Source of the DNA: Silene latifolia
Taxonomy: Eukaryota; Streptophyta; Magnoliopsida; Caryophyllales; Caryophyllaceae
Length of the DNA stretch: 64,000 nt
NCBI RefSeq assembly: GCF_048544455.1
Contig: NC_133538.1
Span: forward strand, 253,690,491-253,754,490
Direction: 5' to 3'
A program made the translations under genes and the position numbers. The notes beneath the pieces were generated by a model that was given only the letters and a program-made list of their open reading frames with translations, was not told the origin of the DNA and did not search any database. Positions 24,121-36,006 of the stretch are shown here, one piece after another; the first letter of the stretch is position 1; each line of letters starts with the position of its first letter.

Positions 24121-24439
24121 ACAAACCTTGAATTAATTGAGACAAGGAAGTGGGGAGGTGGTCGAAGACGAGTCCCGGCAAAGGGCGGGGGGTGACCGTG
24201 AGGGGCGGCGGAAGAGAAAAAAAGGAAAGGAGAAAGGGAAAGGGGAAGGGGAAAGGGAAGGGGAAAGAGAGAAAAAGGAAATGAGAAAGGGAAAGGGGAG
24301 AGAGGGCGGCAGGCGGCGGGGTGACCGGAGTGGGGTGGTGGCCGGAGTGGGTGGTTACCGGAGGAGGATTGTCGAAATTATTGAAGAGAGATAGGGGATT
24401 AGGTAAAAATAATAGAAGAGAGATGGGGGACACGGGTGA
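24121..24439. repeat. GA-rich low-complexity segment
   Basis: Strong purine bias on the + strand (runs of GGGAAAGG at 24215-24300) produces long but meaningless frames on both strands. By position it is 5' untranslated DNA of the CACTA element. Confidence 0.5.
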
Positions 24440-24825
24440 AAACCCGTCTATAAAAAAAGCCTGCGACGGAATTTCCGTCGCAACAATTAAAAATTATTTT
24501 CCACTGTGAGCTGGAAACACAGTCATCAAAAAAAGGTTGCGACGGAAATTCCGTCGCAGACTTTATTATTATTTTAATATTGCGACGGAAATTCCGTCGC
24601 AGACTTTATTATTATTTTAATATTGCGACGGAAATTCCGTCGCATCCCTTCCCGCCATGTCAGAAAATTTGGCGGTCTGGGAGATTTTGCTGTGACGGAA
24701 AATCCGTCGCAAGTCCGTCGCAGGATCTGAGGTCCGTCGCAGGATCCGTCGCAGGTTTAAATTTGCTACGGAACAATCTTCCGTCGCAATGTGTCCGTCG
24801 CATCGAAACGTTTTTTTTTGTAGTG
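24440..24825 (-). mobile_element. CACTA 5' terminus with subterminal GCGACGG repeats
   Basis: The outer end at 24812-24825 reads, on the minus strand, CACTACAAAAAAAAA, the conserved CACTA terminus; ATA (24826-24828) may be its 3-bp target duplication. Inside lie at least four GCGACGGAAATTCCGTCGC-like palindromes (near 24462, 24539, 24582, 24625) and several half-sites. Two of them belong to a 43-bp tandem unit. In En/Spm-type elements such subterminal motifs are the binding sites of the transposition protein. The opposite terminus was not found. Confidence 0.8.
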
Positions 24826-24828
24826 ATA

Positions 24829-25253
24829 ATTATATTGATTTAACAAAAAGGAGAGTTGAAAATACTTTACCTTGAAGATTTGGAATGAAATTGATTGCAA
24901 GGAAGAACAAAGGGACGAATTAGAGGAGCAATGAACACAATGGCACCAAGGTTTTGTTGAGAGAAAAGTTTTAAGAGAGAGTTTGAGTGAGTTATGAAAA
25001 GAAGGTATCGAAAATTATGAGTAAACTAGAGTTATATGTTTCCAGAAAATAACTCGAGAAAACCGGCAAATTTGAGGAACTCAGTCGAGTACTGGGTGCA
25101 GTCGGTGGAGTAGCCTTTACTTGGTCGAGTGTCCTTGTGCACTAGATCGAGTGCTCAAATTAACAGATTAGACCTGCTTCTGCCTATCAGGAACTCGGTC
25201 GAGCATACCTTGGACTCGGTCAAGTAAGGCGTACTCGGTCGAGTACCCTAATT
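24829..25253 (-). repeat. LTR-like fragment with palindromes, inverted to its neighbour
   Basis: Read on the minus strand, five to six palindromes (25078-25245, GACC or variant centres) are followed by a TTTTCTCGAGTTATTTT stretch and CTCTCTTAAAAC, recalling the sequence after the palindromes in the LTRs at 11290-11400 and 49735-49845. It therefore looks like part of a related LTR in minus orientation. Its ends are not defined. Confidence 0.4.
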
Positions 25254-26160
25254 GTAATACCCCATAGTTTATAAGACTATACTCGGTCGAGTAAACCGAG
25301 TACTCGACCGAGTAGAGCTCACTCGACCGAGTGAGGGACCGAGTGAGACCTGTAACTTTGTGAAACATTCTGATGTTGAGCTACTCGACCGAGTGAACCG
25401 GGCACTCGACCGAGTGACCTGTCATTGTCCCTCTTTATGCGTTTTATCCCGACATGAGTGTAATAGGAGATCGGTTTTGGATGAGTAGGCGCCCTCATAT
25501 CAAAACTAGTGTCTATTGTCTCGATTGATCACTACGTGGATGGTTATGAGTATGGGTGAACGCTGTGTGGATTGTTGTATGGTTGCATGATTATGTGATA
25601 GTGTTAAGCTTCTTGCATGGCATATTTATTTTTCAATGATGTGCGAATGTGTATAGAAGTTGATGCTTGGATTAATATGAGTAACAGGTTTGAGAATGGC
25701 TAATATGTGTTGGTATACGGATAATGGTTTAACTTCTTGGATTTGCACTGCGTGTTAGTTGAATGCCTATTAATGTATCGATAATGTGTAAGTAATAACA
25801 GGTGTTGGTAGAGTAGCTACTAGTGATACGGTAGTCTACCATAGTCGGTAAGTAGGACGACGTATGGACTAACTCGGGTGAGTCACCGATAGCCGTTGCA
25901 CTCCCGAACCTCTTGTTTTATTGTAGGAATTCCGTCGATAGAATTTTGGTTGAGAATTTCGAACCCAACGGAATCACTCGACCGAGTACGAGCACCTACT
26001 TGGTCGAGTAAACAGTCGCTTGACCGAGTGGACCCTTGACTCGACCGAGTGGACAAAATCCAGGAGTTAGTACATTTCTGGAAAAACGTCACTCGACTGA
26101 GTAGGCCGTCTACTCGACCGAGTAAAGTTGTACTCGACCGAGTGGATTCACACAGGTGAG
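25254..26160 (+). mobile_element. LTR start fused to leader of a palindrome-family element
   Basis: It starts TGTAATACCCCATAGTTTAT, comparable with the TGTAATACTCCGTATTTAT start of the other family members, runs into ACTCGACCGAGT/ACTCGGTCGAGT palindromes (25267-25420), and then continues as leader: 25447-25500 matches the LARD leader at 12424-12475. Most of the LTR (tail and primer site) is therefore missing. A second array with the GACC centre occupies 25978-26150. No gene in this stretch. Confidence 0.6.
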
Positions 26161-27558
26161 GGTCACTTGACTAAAAGCCCTCTTTCCTTCATGATTCAAT
26201 ATTATTCTCATATCTTCATACCTCCATCTCCTTTCTCACCAAAAAACCAAACAAAGACCTCCTTTGTTGCACTCTTGTTGCTTAGAACTCATCCAATTAC
26301 TCCACTTTTCTTCATTCATCACCACCAATTTGACAATGTAAGTATACTCATCTTCTTTCATTTTCCCCCAGTTTGATTTCTCTTTAGATCTACACTAATT
26401 TACTTGAGTTTTGTTAATTAGTTGCATACTTTTGTTTAATTCATGATAGTAATAGACTTTCTACACCATTATTGTTGATGAAAATCAAATTTTTGTATTG
26501 AAATTTTGCCCACCATTGATACACTTGAAAATCTTGTTCTTGAGTCAATGATGGGATTTTGGTGCTTGTTGTTGGGTTTAATTGAATGACAAAGGCTTAA
26601 CCTTTGTTGTTATTGATGGATCTTGTTTGGTATGTGAAAATTTCGTCTTAAAACTCCATCTCAAAGTTTCAAAATCTAGGTAAGTCATGCCCAAATTTTG
26701 ATTTTTCATGAGTAAAATAACTTGATTTATTTGCCATATAAGACTACCATCTTAGTTGGTAATGTAGTATAAGGTCTCAAAACGAAACAAATTTCGTCTT
26801 AAAACATTGGTGAAAATTTTGAAATATCCCCAAGTACCCATGAACAACTTTAAATTATGTCTTAAAAATGGTTTTAAGTATATCGTTAAGTTATGAATTT
26901 GAAGGTTATTGTTATACTATGAGATAAACTAATAAATTTCCGTCTTAAAAATGTGACCAATTTCTAGAAAATTTGTATTAGCGATGTCAAAATTTTGATT
27001 TTTATGCTCACTACATGTTTTAGTTACTCATAGTTACCTTAAACCTCAAAATTTTGATGCTTGAAGAAGCTTTACATGCATTGAATATTTTTCCGTCTTA
27101 AGGACTCTAAAATGTCGGAAATAAGCATTTCACTCACCCGGATTTTGAACTTTAGCGAGTCAATTCTCGTCTTGATTGCTTCTTAATGATTTAAATTGAT
27201 TTGAGATATAAAAAAAATCAAGATTTCCGAGACAAATAACCATTATGCAAAGAGTCTAGTATAGTACTCCATTGTTGAGTTGAGTTGAACAAAATGGGAT
27301 GATAAATAAGGGTAGTACATAAATGTGATTAAGGTTATGTTTTAAGCCATATTATGTCACAAGAATTTCAATTTTCGGAAAAGAATTTGTAACATGAGAA
27401 AATTTTGAGTGTTGGTTAAGGTGAAAGGGAACTATGTTGGGGATTTCCTTTAAATTGTCAATTTCCAATTTGAGAAGTTGGAGTAAATTTTCATTCATAT
27501 CCAAAGTTGGCTTCCAATTCTTACCTTTCCTATTCCATATCTTTTTGTGTGATTTCAT
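26161..27558 (+). other. Non-coding region upstream of an ATHILA ORF1-like gene
   Basis: AT-rich. The motif TTTC(C)GTCTTAAAA recurs near 26641, 26792, 26939 and 27091, about every 150 bases, suggesting a diverged tandem repeat. No gene. Confidence 0.4.
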
Positions 27559-28825
27559 CTTGTCGCATGTCGAGGAACACGAGATCTGGTCGTGGGAGGA
27601 ACGCCCATCAACAACAACTAGAGGCATCATCCCCCATTACCCTTCGGGACTAGCCGGCTATAGCCTTTGGGAGCCAAGATCACCAGAGTAACTTTAACGT
27701 TCTAGCCACTAAAAGGATGGCCGCGATGAAGTGTATTTCGGTGAGTACTTTGGAGGCCTTGGGAATAGAGAGGGAGGTACATGACATCTTTTCGGTCCTT
27801 GGGTTGGAGGGATTATACAACCTAGAAGAAATAAGCTACCATAACCTGACTCTCGAGTTTTTAAGCTCTTTCACCTATGACAAGGATACCCATGCCGTGA
27901 GTTTTAGGCTAAAAAAGAACACCTTCAACCTAGCTGGTGACGCCTTTGCCGACCACTTGGGAGTGGGTAAGCGAGTTGAGGGTCACCATGACAAGATTGA
28001 GAAAGACATGAAAGCCTCGAGGTATTTTCACCTCTATACGAGTAAGGAAAGACCTGTGTGAATAACATGGAAACAAGTGATGTCGAGCACCCCGTCCTAA
28101 AAATCTTCTTGCGCTCCTTGACCAACCTCCTTTATGGAGAGGGCCCCGAGCAAACTCAACTCCACTGAGGTGTTAATCTTGAGTTCTTACCTTAACCCCT
28201 GCCATAAAGAGTTTTACTACTTTAACCGAATCGGACAAGTGCTCCTTAGATTGTGGGGCCTTGGTGACTTGGTTAGCTAAGAACCTGCTAGATTATGATC
28301 CGGGGACGATGGACGCACCTATGTCTAGGGGAGTCGTGTACTTTTATCTTGCGTGGTTGAAAAGTAAGTCCTAGATTGTAGATGGGGCGTAAGAGGGTAC
28401 CTATTCTTGGAAGGTAGACGAGCATTGGCATATGAAACTCCCCGCCAATGGAAGACTACCCCCGACTTCTCACTTGGAGAGAGAGGAATCACCTCACCAT
28501 CGTACCCAATGCTACACCATTCCTAGTAGCCTCACTTTTGACATTGATGATGCAGCCATGGAACGAGAAACCCCTCCACTACCTTCTTCACCTTGTCCCC
28601 GTTGAACGAGCTCCTACCACATTCCCTAATCCTATATCTACATCGATGATGCTTACAGCTTATACCAGGAACTTTGGCCAAACCCAACCCACCTTTGATT
28701 CCAACTACCCCATGCCGTACCTCATCCATCAAGTGAACACCGACCTTCTGTTGAGAGACATGCACAAGGCAACCAATAACCAAGGAGTACGACCCACCCA
28801 TCGTCCTAGCTTAACGATTACCTAA
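27559..28825 (+). pseudogene. ATHILA ORF1-like retrotransposon protein, second copy, broken
   Basis: This is the plus-strand counterpart of the gene at 5719-7402. A start at 27568 opens with SRNTRSGRGRN. The clear block (27717-28061) holds LEALGIEREVHDIFSVLGLE, the LTLEFLSSF pattern and FNLAGDAFADHLGVG. After a stop at 28059 the next conserved block (LKIFLRSLTNLLYGEG) appears in another frame, and 28448-28825 gives a C-terminal region with LTAYTRNFG. Several stops and frameshifts, among them stops near 27650 and 28165, make it non-functional. It ends where a truncated LTR begins (28823). Similarity to the ATHILA ORF-1 family is by motif recognition only. Confidence 0.6.
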
Positions 28826-29689
28826 TAACGGTTGGCTTGCTAGAGAGTTTGACGTTATTATCATACAAATGGTGGTGATCAACTGGTCCCTAAAGGTCAC
28901 ACCTATAGGATGTGTTTGAGAGATGTGGTTATAGAAATATAATCACATTGATGCCTTATATGACTAAACAGTTAGTCAATGTGTTGATGAGACAATTATT
29001 TAATGAAGATTAAATAATATTAGTTGAGACGAATTAACTGTCAATTCGTAAATTTAATATAATAAGTTATATTTAATTAAATGTATGTAATGTTATCTTG
29101 GACGAATTAATATGTTAATTCGTAATTAAATGTAATCGGTTATATTTAATATCAACAAGATAAATGTTTCATAGTGGTAATAGTGAGGGTACTCAAACCA
29201 AGAGGTCATGGGTTCGATCCTCACTAGATGACAATTTATATTTAACACATTTATACATTTTTGCCATAACCGAAAATAAGGAACTTATACTCCTTATTAT
29301 TTCTGTATGTGGGCCGAAAAGAAGAAGAAAGAAAACCTATTCCTCTCCTCTTGTTTTCACGGTTTAAGAGAGGGAGTTAGGTTAATTTTTCTATCTCACT
29401 CTTGCCTCTCATCTCTACAAAAAAAACACAAAAATCAAAAAATTAATTAGTTAATTTTTGGATCGATTCTAGCATAATCAAAGGGCATTTCTCATATCGT
29501 CTTGGGTGCAACTAATAGGCGAATATCATTGCGATATTGTTCTTGGGCCGAATTAGCAAGGACCAAAGGTTGATTTCTTCATTCTCTACTTTTGTTTATG
29601 TAATTTAATTTTATGACTAGCATTCATCATCTTATAATTCGTTATAATCCTTAAAGTTAAAGGGATGCATACAAATAAATCCCACAGTT
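28823..29689 (+). repeat. Truncated Copia-type LTR (plus orientation)
   Basis: It begins inside an LTR: 28823-28925 matches the LTRs of Copia-1 (ATAACGGTTGGCTTGCTAGA, then GGTGATCAACTGG and GGTCACACCTATAGG) but lacks their first part of about 100-130 bases. It ends in CCCACA, a plausible LTR end, directly against the inverted Copia-2 LTR fragment. No coding sequence follows. Confidence 0.6.
29164..29230 (+). repeat. tRNA-like (SINE-like) stretch inside the LTR
   Basis: GGGTTCGATCC fits the pol III B box, with a weak A-box-like TAGTGGTAATAG about 35 bases upstream. TAGTGAGG at the start and CCTCACTA at the end can pair. There is no full cloverleaf, so it is at best a tRNA-derived relic. Confidence 0.3.
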
Positions 29690-29885
29690 CGTTCCTTTAG
29701 GTGTGACCGAAAGGGGTCAGTTGATCACCGCCGTCTCACGACAATAACGTCAAACTCTAGTCAGCCAACCGTTATCGATTTACGTTAATCAACTGATAAG
29801 GATCAAATAATTAAATATCTGATGATATTCCATTAATGAGATTTATTATGTTAACGCACTATTGTGGAGGACACTAACTCCAAAA
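29690..29885 (-). repeat. 3' LTR fragment of Copia-2
   Basis: Nearly identical to 51961-52158 (GTTCGTTCCTTTAGGTGTGA through GGAGGACACTAACTCCAA). The remaining part of about 1.06 kb is missing. A polypurine tract (29886-29896, minus AAGTGGGAGAT) adjoins it. Confidence 0.8.
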
Positions 29886-30600
29886 ATCTCCCACTTGTCC
29901 GACACAAGATGTGCGCTACCAATTCTCTTGTCCGGTTTAATCTCCCACTCAATGCAAGGTGTCTTTCAGGTCGCACTTGCACATGAACACATCGCAAGTG
30001 GTTTTCTCGATCGGGAGTGTGACTACCTGACCGGAAAAATCTCTCACAGATTACTTCCGAGCGTGGCCACGCATTTGTAGTCATTAACTCCTCGAGTGGC
30101 CTTGAGATATAGTTACCCAACGTGGGTGGACAATTCTTGTATGCCCTATCTATCCTATTGCATAATACAGCTCACCATGACCTAGTAAATACCCTTTTGG
30201 CCTCCTTTCACGGCATGACCTAGGACAAAAACCAAAATCACTCGAAAACTACACCTGCTCAAATAATAGTCTCCAGTCAAAAGAATCGACTCATTAGAAC
30301 ATCTTAGAGATCCCCGCCACGACCAGCCATCTATAATAGAACTTAGGGACTCTCTAAATGGTCACTGTCCGGCAAAGTGTCACACACTCTGCCTATGTAA
30401 TCGACCAGTCATCACATATGACCTTATGGTGTTGAACAACCATCAATCGACTTACAATCTAGTCACTCCGAGACATCACCTCATTAAGTGACTAGGGACA
30501 AAATACAATGTTCTAAATTATTGACTTGAATATTGTTCAACATTGTCTCCACAACTTATTCAGATAAACAAGGTATTCAATGTTTTCAGTCAAACTGAAT
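29886..30600 (-). other. Conserved 3' non-coding block of Copia-2
   Basis: Read on the minus strand, the segment runs in parallel with 59950-60607 of Copia-3: GAGTCGATTCTTTTGACT, GGCCACTCGAGGAGT, GCGTGGCCACGCTCGGAAG, CCTTGCATTGAGTGGGAGAT. Parts also align with 36977-37560 of Copia-1. No open frame. Confidence 0.7.
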
Positions 30601-33600
30601 AATTGAGTTCTTAAAGAAACTCTAACAATGAATGCGATCATCACTTATGTAAATATCAACACTCTATCCAATATTTACATAACGATCTACAGCAATTAAG
30701 GTATACTGCTCAATCACATTGAGATGACATAACCATCATGTCAACCTTATGCCAACGACTTTGGTTAGAGGATTAGCAACAGTTGCATCACTCTAATTTC
30801 CATTGCTATTTTCCTTTGTTCTATGCAATCTTTTCATCACATAGAGCCTTTCTAAGTACATGTCTAAACAAGTTTTTAGACTCTGGTTCTAAAGCCAGTC
30901 AAACACTCCCACTGTTTTCACAGTCTCTCGGGAGACGATATTCGGCTAATGAAACTACTCTAGTTCCATTAAATTCCGGTTATCAACTATCTCTCTTACA
31001 ACAACGGATATTGTAATGTACTTAGCTTTCGTTCATGATTTGTACGTATAACACTTATACATACACATCCTTCATATGACATCTTTTATTTATGACTCCC
31101 CATACATGTTTGCTTTATACATGTATAACTTCTTATACATATATGTATAACTTCTTATACATATTATTCTTTATGCACATAACACTCTTACATGCTAACC
31201 ATTCCTTAACGAGGCCCATAACATCTTATAAGCATAGGAATGTCTCCGTGTAATCCTTTTACATAAAATTCATAAATTCCTCCAAACTATAAGAGTAAAT
31301 CCTCAGTGCTTCTCAACTACTCAAGGATACTCTTGATAATCATCTAGTGACACTCACTAGAAAATGATTGGTAATGACTTCTCATATTCTCAACATGATA
31401 AGTCCCGACGAGAGAAGCTTTTAGCATATTTAATAGATCCTGCAGCGGAAGCACAAGAGATCATATTAATTGTTCAACAACTTGAACGAGTCAAGAATCT
31501 TATCACATAAGTCTCCTGACTATAATGCTAATATCCATAGAAATCTATCTCATTAGATCCGGATATTTAATATGCACCATGCTACTCTCAAGTATTCACC
31601 CGAGAATATTTCTAGTCACTAATATGTCAAACACATATTTTAGTCTAAGATACTAACTTTTAGCTCCCACTAAACTCCATGTATCATCATGGTATCTCGA
31701 CACTCGAGTAATACCGTTTTGATAGACTACATGATTGAACCCAAAGTTCCAACTCTTTGACGTATATAGATCAGAAAAGGGATCTTTTAAGCATTATAGG
31801 CTTCTTAGCATTGACAACATTAACAAAACTTCTCCCAAGGAGAAAGTTTCATTATTCATTTGCCGAATCTCATCATCATGAGAAGCTATATTGCTAAGAC
31901 CATACGAATTGATAAAGGCATTTGGGTTGTCACAAACTCTCTATAACAAGCCCAAATTTTAAACATCTTATATAACCTTTACGAAAAGATCAAGGTAACC
32001 AACCAAAGTATTCACCTTAAATCAAGTATCGAAACCATCTCGTGTTTCCTTCCTTATCGTATCGTGTACAAGGAGATCAACTCGAATTGCATGGTGACAC
32101 GCCATCACATAGAGTTCATACTATAGAAAAGCCTTTGATGAGGGTTTATGATTCGTCACTTTTGAAAAGTAACGCAATATTATCTCAAAATTATCTCCTT
32201 ATAATCACTGAGCTACAATAAAGAACGTCTTCTTGCATTGTACTCACCACTGAGCCTCAATAAATAACGTCTTTTTTTGCATTGTACTCAGTTTGTGGGT
32301 CTTGGACTTCGGCAAGTTCAAAATTTCTCCCACTCTGTCTTCCAGAAAATGAAAATCTTTCTGAAAAGACAGTATTATGAGCTACAAACTCTTTGTTCTC
32401 GTTTTGGAGGAGTAAAAACCATGTGGTTTAATTTTGGATAACCCTCACAGATACACAAATTGGTTCTGAACATAAACATTTATGATCCCAAATGTATAAA
32501 AGACAAGTTAAGGACTCTCCCTATCCATATCTCGTATGGAGTCATTTAGGCTATTATAGTTTGGTTTTAAACTTTTAGTCAGAAAAATAGCTTACAAAAA
32601 TTGCGAAAAACCTCAAACTATATCTCATAAAGTTCGGTTTATATACTTGACTATACCATACTCTATGGTGTCCCAAGGAGAAGGTATTATGTGAACTGGT
32701 TCACAACCTTCTTAGTGATTATCAAGATCATTACTTGATATTACCCATTTGATCTTCAAAGTCATTACTTTGAAACTTCCGATCCACATCTTGATCTTGA
32801 CGTGCTTTTGGTTTACTACTTCATTTTTGAAAATATTTCACGTTTCAAAAATCACTTTTATGTCTTATTAAATAGATACGAGGTTTTCATATCTACTTAA
32901 CAAAACAGTAAAAGTAACCAAGTATGTATATTACCAACTATCGGCCTTACACATCCGTATGTATATGGTCAATCACCTCACTATTTGTGTTTCTTTTCTA
33001 CAAAAGAAAACATAATAAATGCACACATACCATAAGACTCACAATCAAATGGTTGTTCTATGTGCTTATCGTTTATACGTGAAACGAATTTACTTGAGGT
33101 TTGATCAATTTGGGTTCACCAGAATAGAGACTTTAAAATCTACAAGATAGTATAACATTTAGTTTTCGTGAAAAATGTAAAATTCCTCTAACTTAAGTGG
33201 TCTAAACCAACCACCGAGTTATCATAGGAGTAGGTACAACATTTTGTTTTAAATCACATAAGTGATGCCTTCTATGTATAAACATAGATGATTACATTCT
33301 TTTAAAACCAAATTTAGGTACATTTGTCCCCATCGAAATCATTGCTAATCTAGCACCATTTCGATACAAAATGTCCAATGCTAGACGTCTTACATTTTAT
33401 CAATTCATGTAAACTTGTTTACAAAGAAATGACCCATACTTGATATCTCATACCAAGATAGTGGAACTAGCCTATCCTTTGAGTAGATGACTCTTTCAAC
33501 TTTGTTATATCGCATACATCTAGGGTTGATTCTTCTTAACTCCCACTCACTTTCACATTCCTCTTTGCTTAAATCAAGAAAAAATGAATCTCATGAAGAC

Positions 33601-36001
33601 CGCTCTTCAAGTCATTCGTGATATTTTATACACTTAGTAAGAGTGAATTACTATAAAGTGAGTGCAACATGTGGCAAAATCTCAATTTCTTGCGAAATTG
33701 GACTACCTAACCGTTCAATTGTCATCATATGTCTAAGCTCTTTAGCGTATAAACAATCGATTTGGCTTTTATTGAATTGAGTCATTTGACGGTATTATAT
33801 TGGAGTATCATTTGTGTTTTGAAAACTCTTTTCGCAAACTTTTGAATTACTCTTGAGTATTTAAAAACTAATATGTCATCTTCATGACGGAGGTGTCACT
33901 TCCGAAATCAAGACTCTCTTGATAAAATGTGACTTCTTTTTAAACTCGTAATATGAGTTTGCAACATGAAAACCCCATTTAAATATGTATGGATGTTAAG
34001 TTGTATAATAATCGCAATAATTGTTGTAAGCTTATGTAGGTGAATTAGTAAATCATGTAACCAATCATTGCTACCGAATTCCTTCAAAGAAACCGCTTCC
34101 TATGAAAGAACGAAACGAGTATAACAATAAATAGAGAAAGGAGGATGACGTGCGCGATGTCACACATTTATGAGAATGAACGAAAAATAGGAAAAATTAA
34201 CATTCAATGTTTTAAAAATACTTGTGAAAAACATTTCAACAAGTTTTAGCATTTATATAATGATCTCCCACTAAATTATATAAATGATTCCAAGACCCAA
34301 ATATTAAACAAAAATGAGCATCGCTTGGGCGAAACATCCCATAATTGTATAAATTCGGTAAGTCACGTTGACTAATTCTACCTCTAGAACTCTTGGTCGA
34401 CGAATTTCCTTAAATCCATCTCCTAGCCCCGGAACACAAGACCGTCTTATATCCCATTAAACAACCAATTTCGGCGTGTGATAACCGCTTACCACCCTAC
34501 ATACCCAAGGTAAAAAGAGAACACCCCGCTTAGGCGAGCGTGGCTCTAATGAACAAGAGATTCATAGGTGTTACTAATTGGTAAGGCTAATCTCAATTTT
34601 AGTTATGTGAGAGATCTTGTCAATTTAGTCATAAATTCCTTATAAGTGAATTAATTCGGTGAATGTAAATGACGTGAATTGACAACCGCGAAAATAAAAT
34701 GCATGTGAATGGCGATTTTGGCATGCGCGAAAATAAAACAAGCAAACATGTAAGCATATGAATAAATCCTAGTATGGCCACCTAGTTAATAAAAACTAGT
34801 CTATTACATTTCGGAAACCAACTCCTTGGTCCCTTGCCTCTTCATTCCATAAGTGGCTCTTCCTTGTGGGATTTGGAACACCTTCCAAAAATAGACTCCG
34901 TCTCGTTGTAATCCGTCTTTTGGAAACGCCGGTAAAATAACTATTACAAATGAATTACATAGCTATTCCTATTATACATTAATTAATAAAATAAATAAAA
35001 CTATTAATTAATTACAAACCGACGATACGAGATCGTATTTAATTACAAACAAATCGATATTCCAATTCATTTCGGGTAATAACGATTAAAATTAACTAGG
35101 CCATACTAGGTACAACAAGATAAATACTTTAAATAAATGACAATCATTCATTCAAGTTAAATAAATATGCTTAAAATGCTGTAAAAGGATGCCAAAATCG
35201 CCCTATCTATCATTCGTTGGTATCCATCTTGGGTTTTGTGGATTTAATCGATTTTTAACATGTAAAAATCAATAATTAACTCTTAAATCTTATTTAAGTC
35301 CAAACTAATTGTCCAAACTGTTTTGAACCTCAAAATTAGTCCTCACTAATTTTATGATAAATTATTAGTTTGATTTGGTGATATTTTGCTAATTTAATTG
35401 ATAAAATCATAAATTTAAGTAAAAATCCAAAATAATCGAAAAATTACCCAAACAATTGAAACAAAAAATTTTAGTATTCTGGAACACTCCCAAGAACACC
35501 AAAATTTCATAAAAATTGCCCAAAAATTCCGGATAAATTTTGTGAAGAAAAAGATCGATATTTATCGGTTTTTAACCACTAAAACCAATAAACATCAAAA
35601 CAAAGTGAAAACACACATGCAAAATCACTTTTGACATTTAAATAATATTCTTAAATGTACATAAATTTATCATGGGTAGAATCAAAAGTTTCGAAATTAT
35701 GATTATTAATTTGACTTTTATCGACTTTTATCTCATAAAATCATTAAACATGCAAATAATTCGAACCAACCTTTAACTTTTTGCATACAATCAGTAGAAA
35801 ATATGCATGAACTACCATAAAACATCCATGCACCGAATCAACATTTAACTAATTTTAGTCAATTTTTAACTAAAATACGGCATTTTGACTCGGTTTTCTA
35901 CCAAAAAATATTAAAAATAGCAAAATAACTTCAAAAATCACCAAAAAATTCCACAAACCTTTTAAGATCAGTAAGTATGCATGTCCCAAAAATTTTGTGC
36001 T
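30601..36001 (-). pseudogene. Decayed gag-pol and leader of Copia-2
   Basis: No open frame of meaningful length. The DNA still aligns with the other copies. 30830-30910 resembles the end of Copia-1 RNase H (ACATGTCTA, then a SRH-type region), and 31410-31450 resembles Copia-3 at 59150-59200. The 34330-34520 segment matches leader sequence of Copia-1 (42070-42130) and Copia-3 (56410-56460), around a 'CTACC(T/G)(C/T)TAGAACTCT.GGTCGA' run. Pol therefore decayed fully while flanking non-coding parts stayed recognisable. Confidence 0.55.
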
Positions 36002-36006
36002 AAAAC

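Noticed and set aside
24113-24433. Pro/Phe-rich frame and Arg/Lys/Glu/Gly-rich frame on opposite strands
   Set aside because: Low-complexity GA-rich DNA; neither has a domain, and both overlap.
29160-29240. Functional tRNA gene
   Set aside because: Only a B box and a weak A box; the cloverleaf and anticodon arm cannot be formed.
32200-32300. Short tandem duplication (GAGC(T/C)(A/T)CAATAAA.AACGTCTT) as a satellite
   Set aside because: Only two units in decayed Copia-2 sequence; no array.
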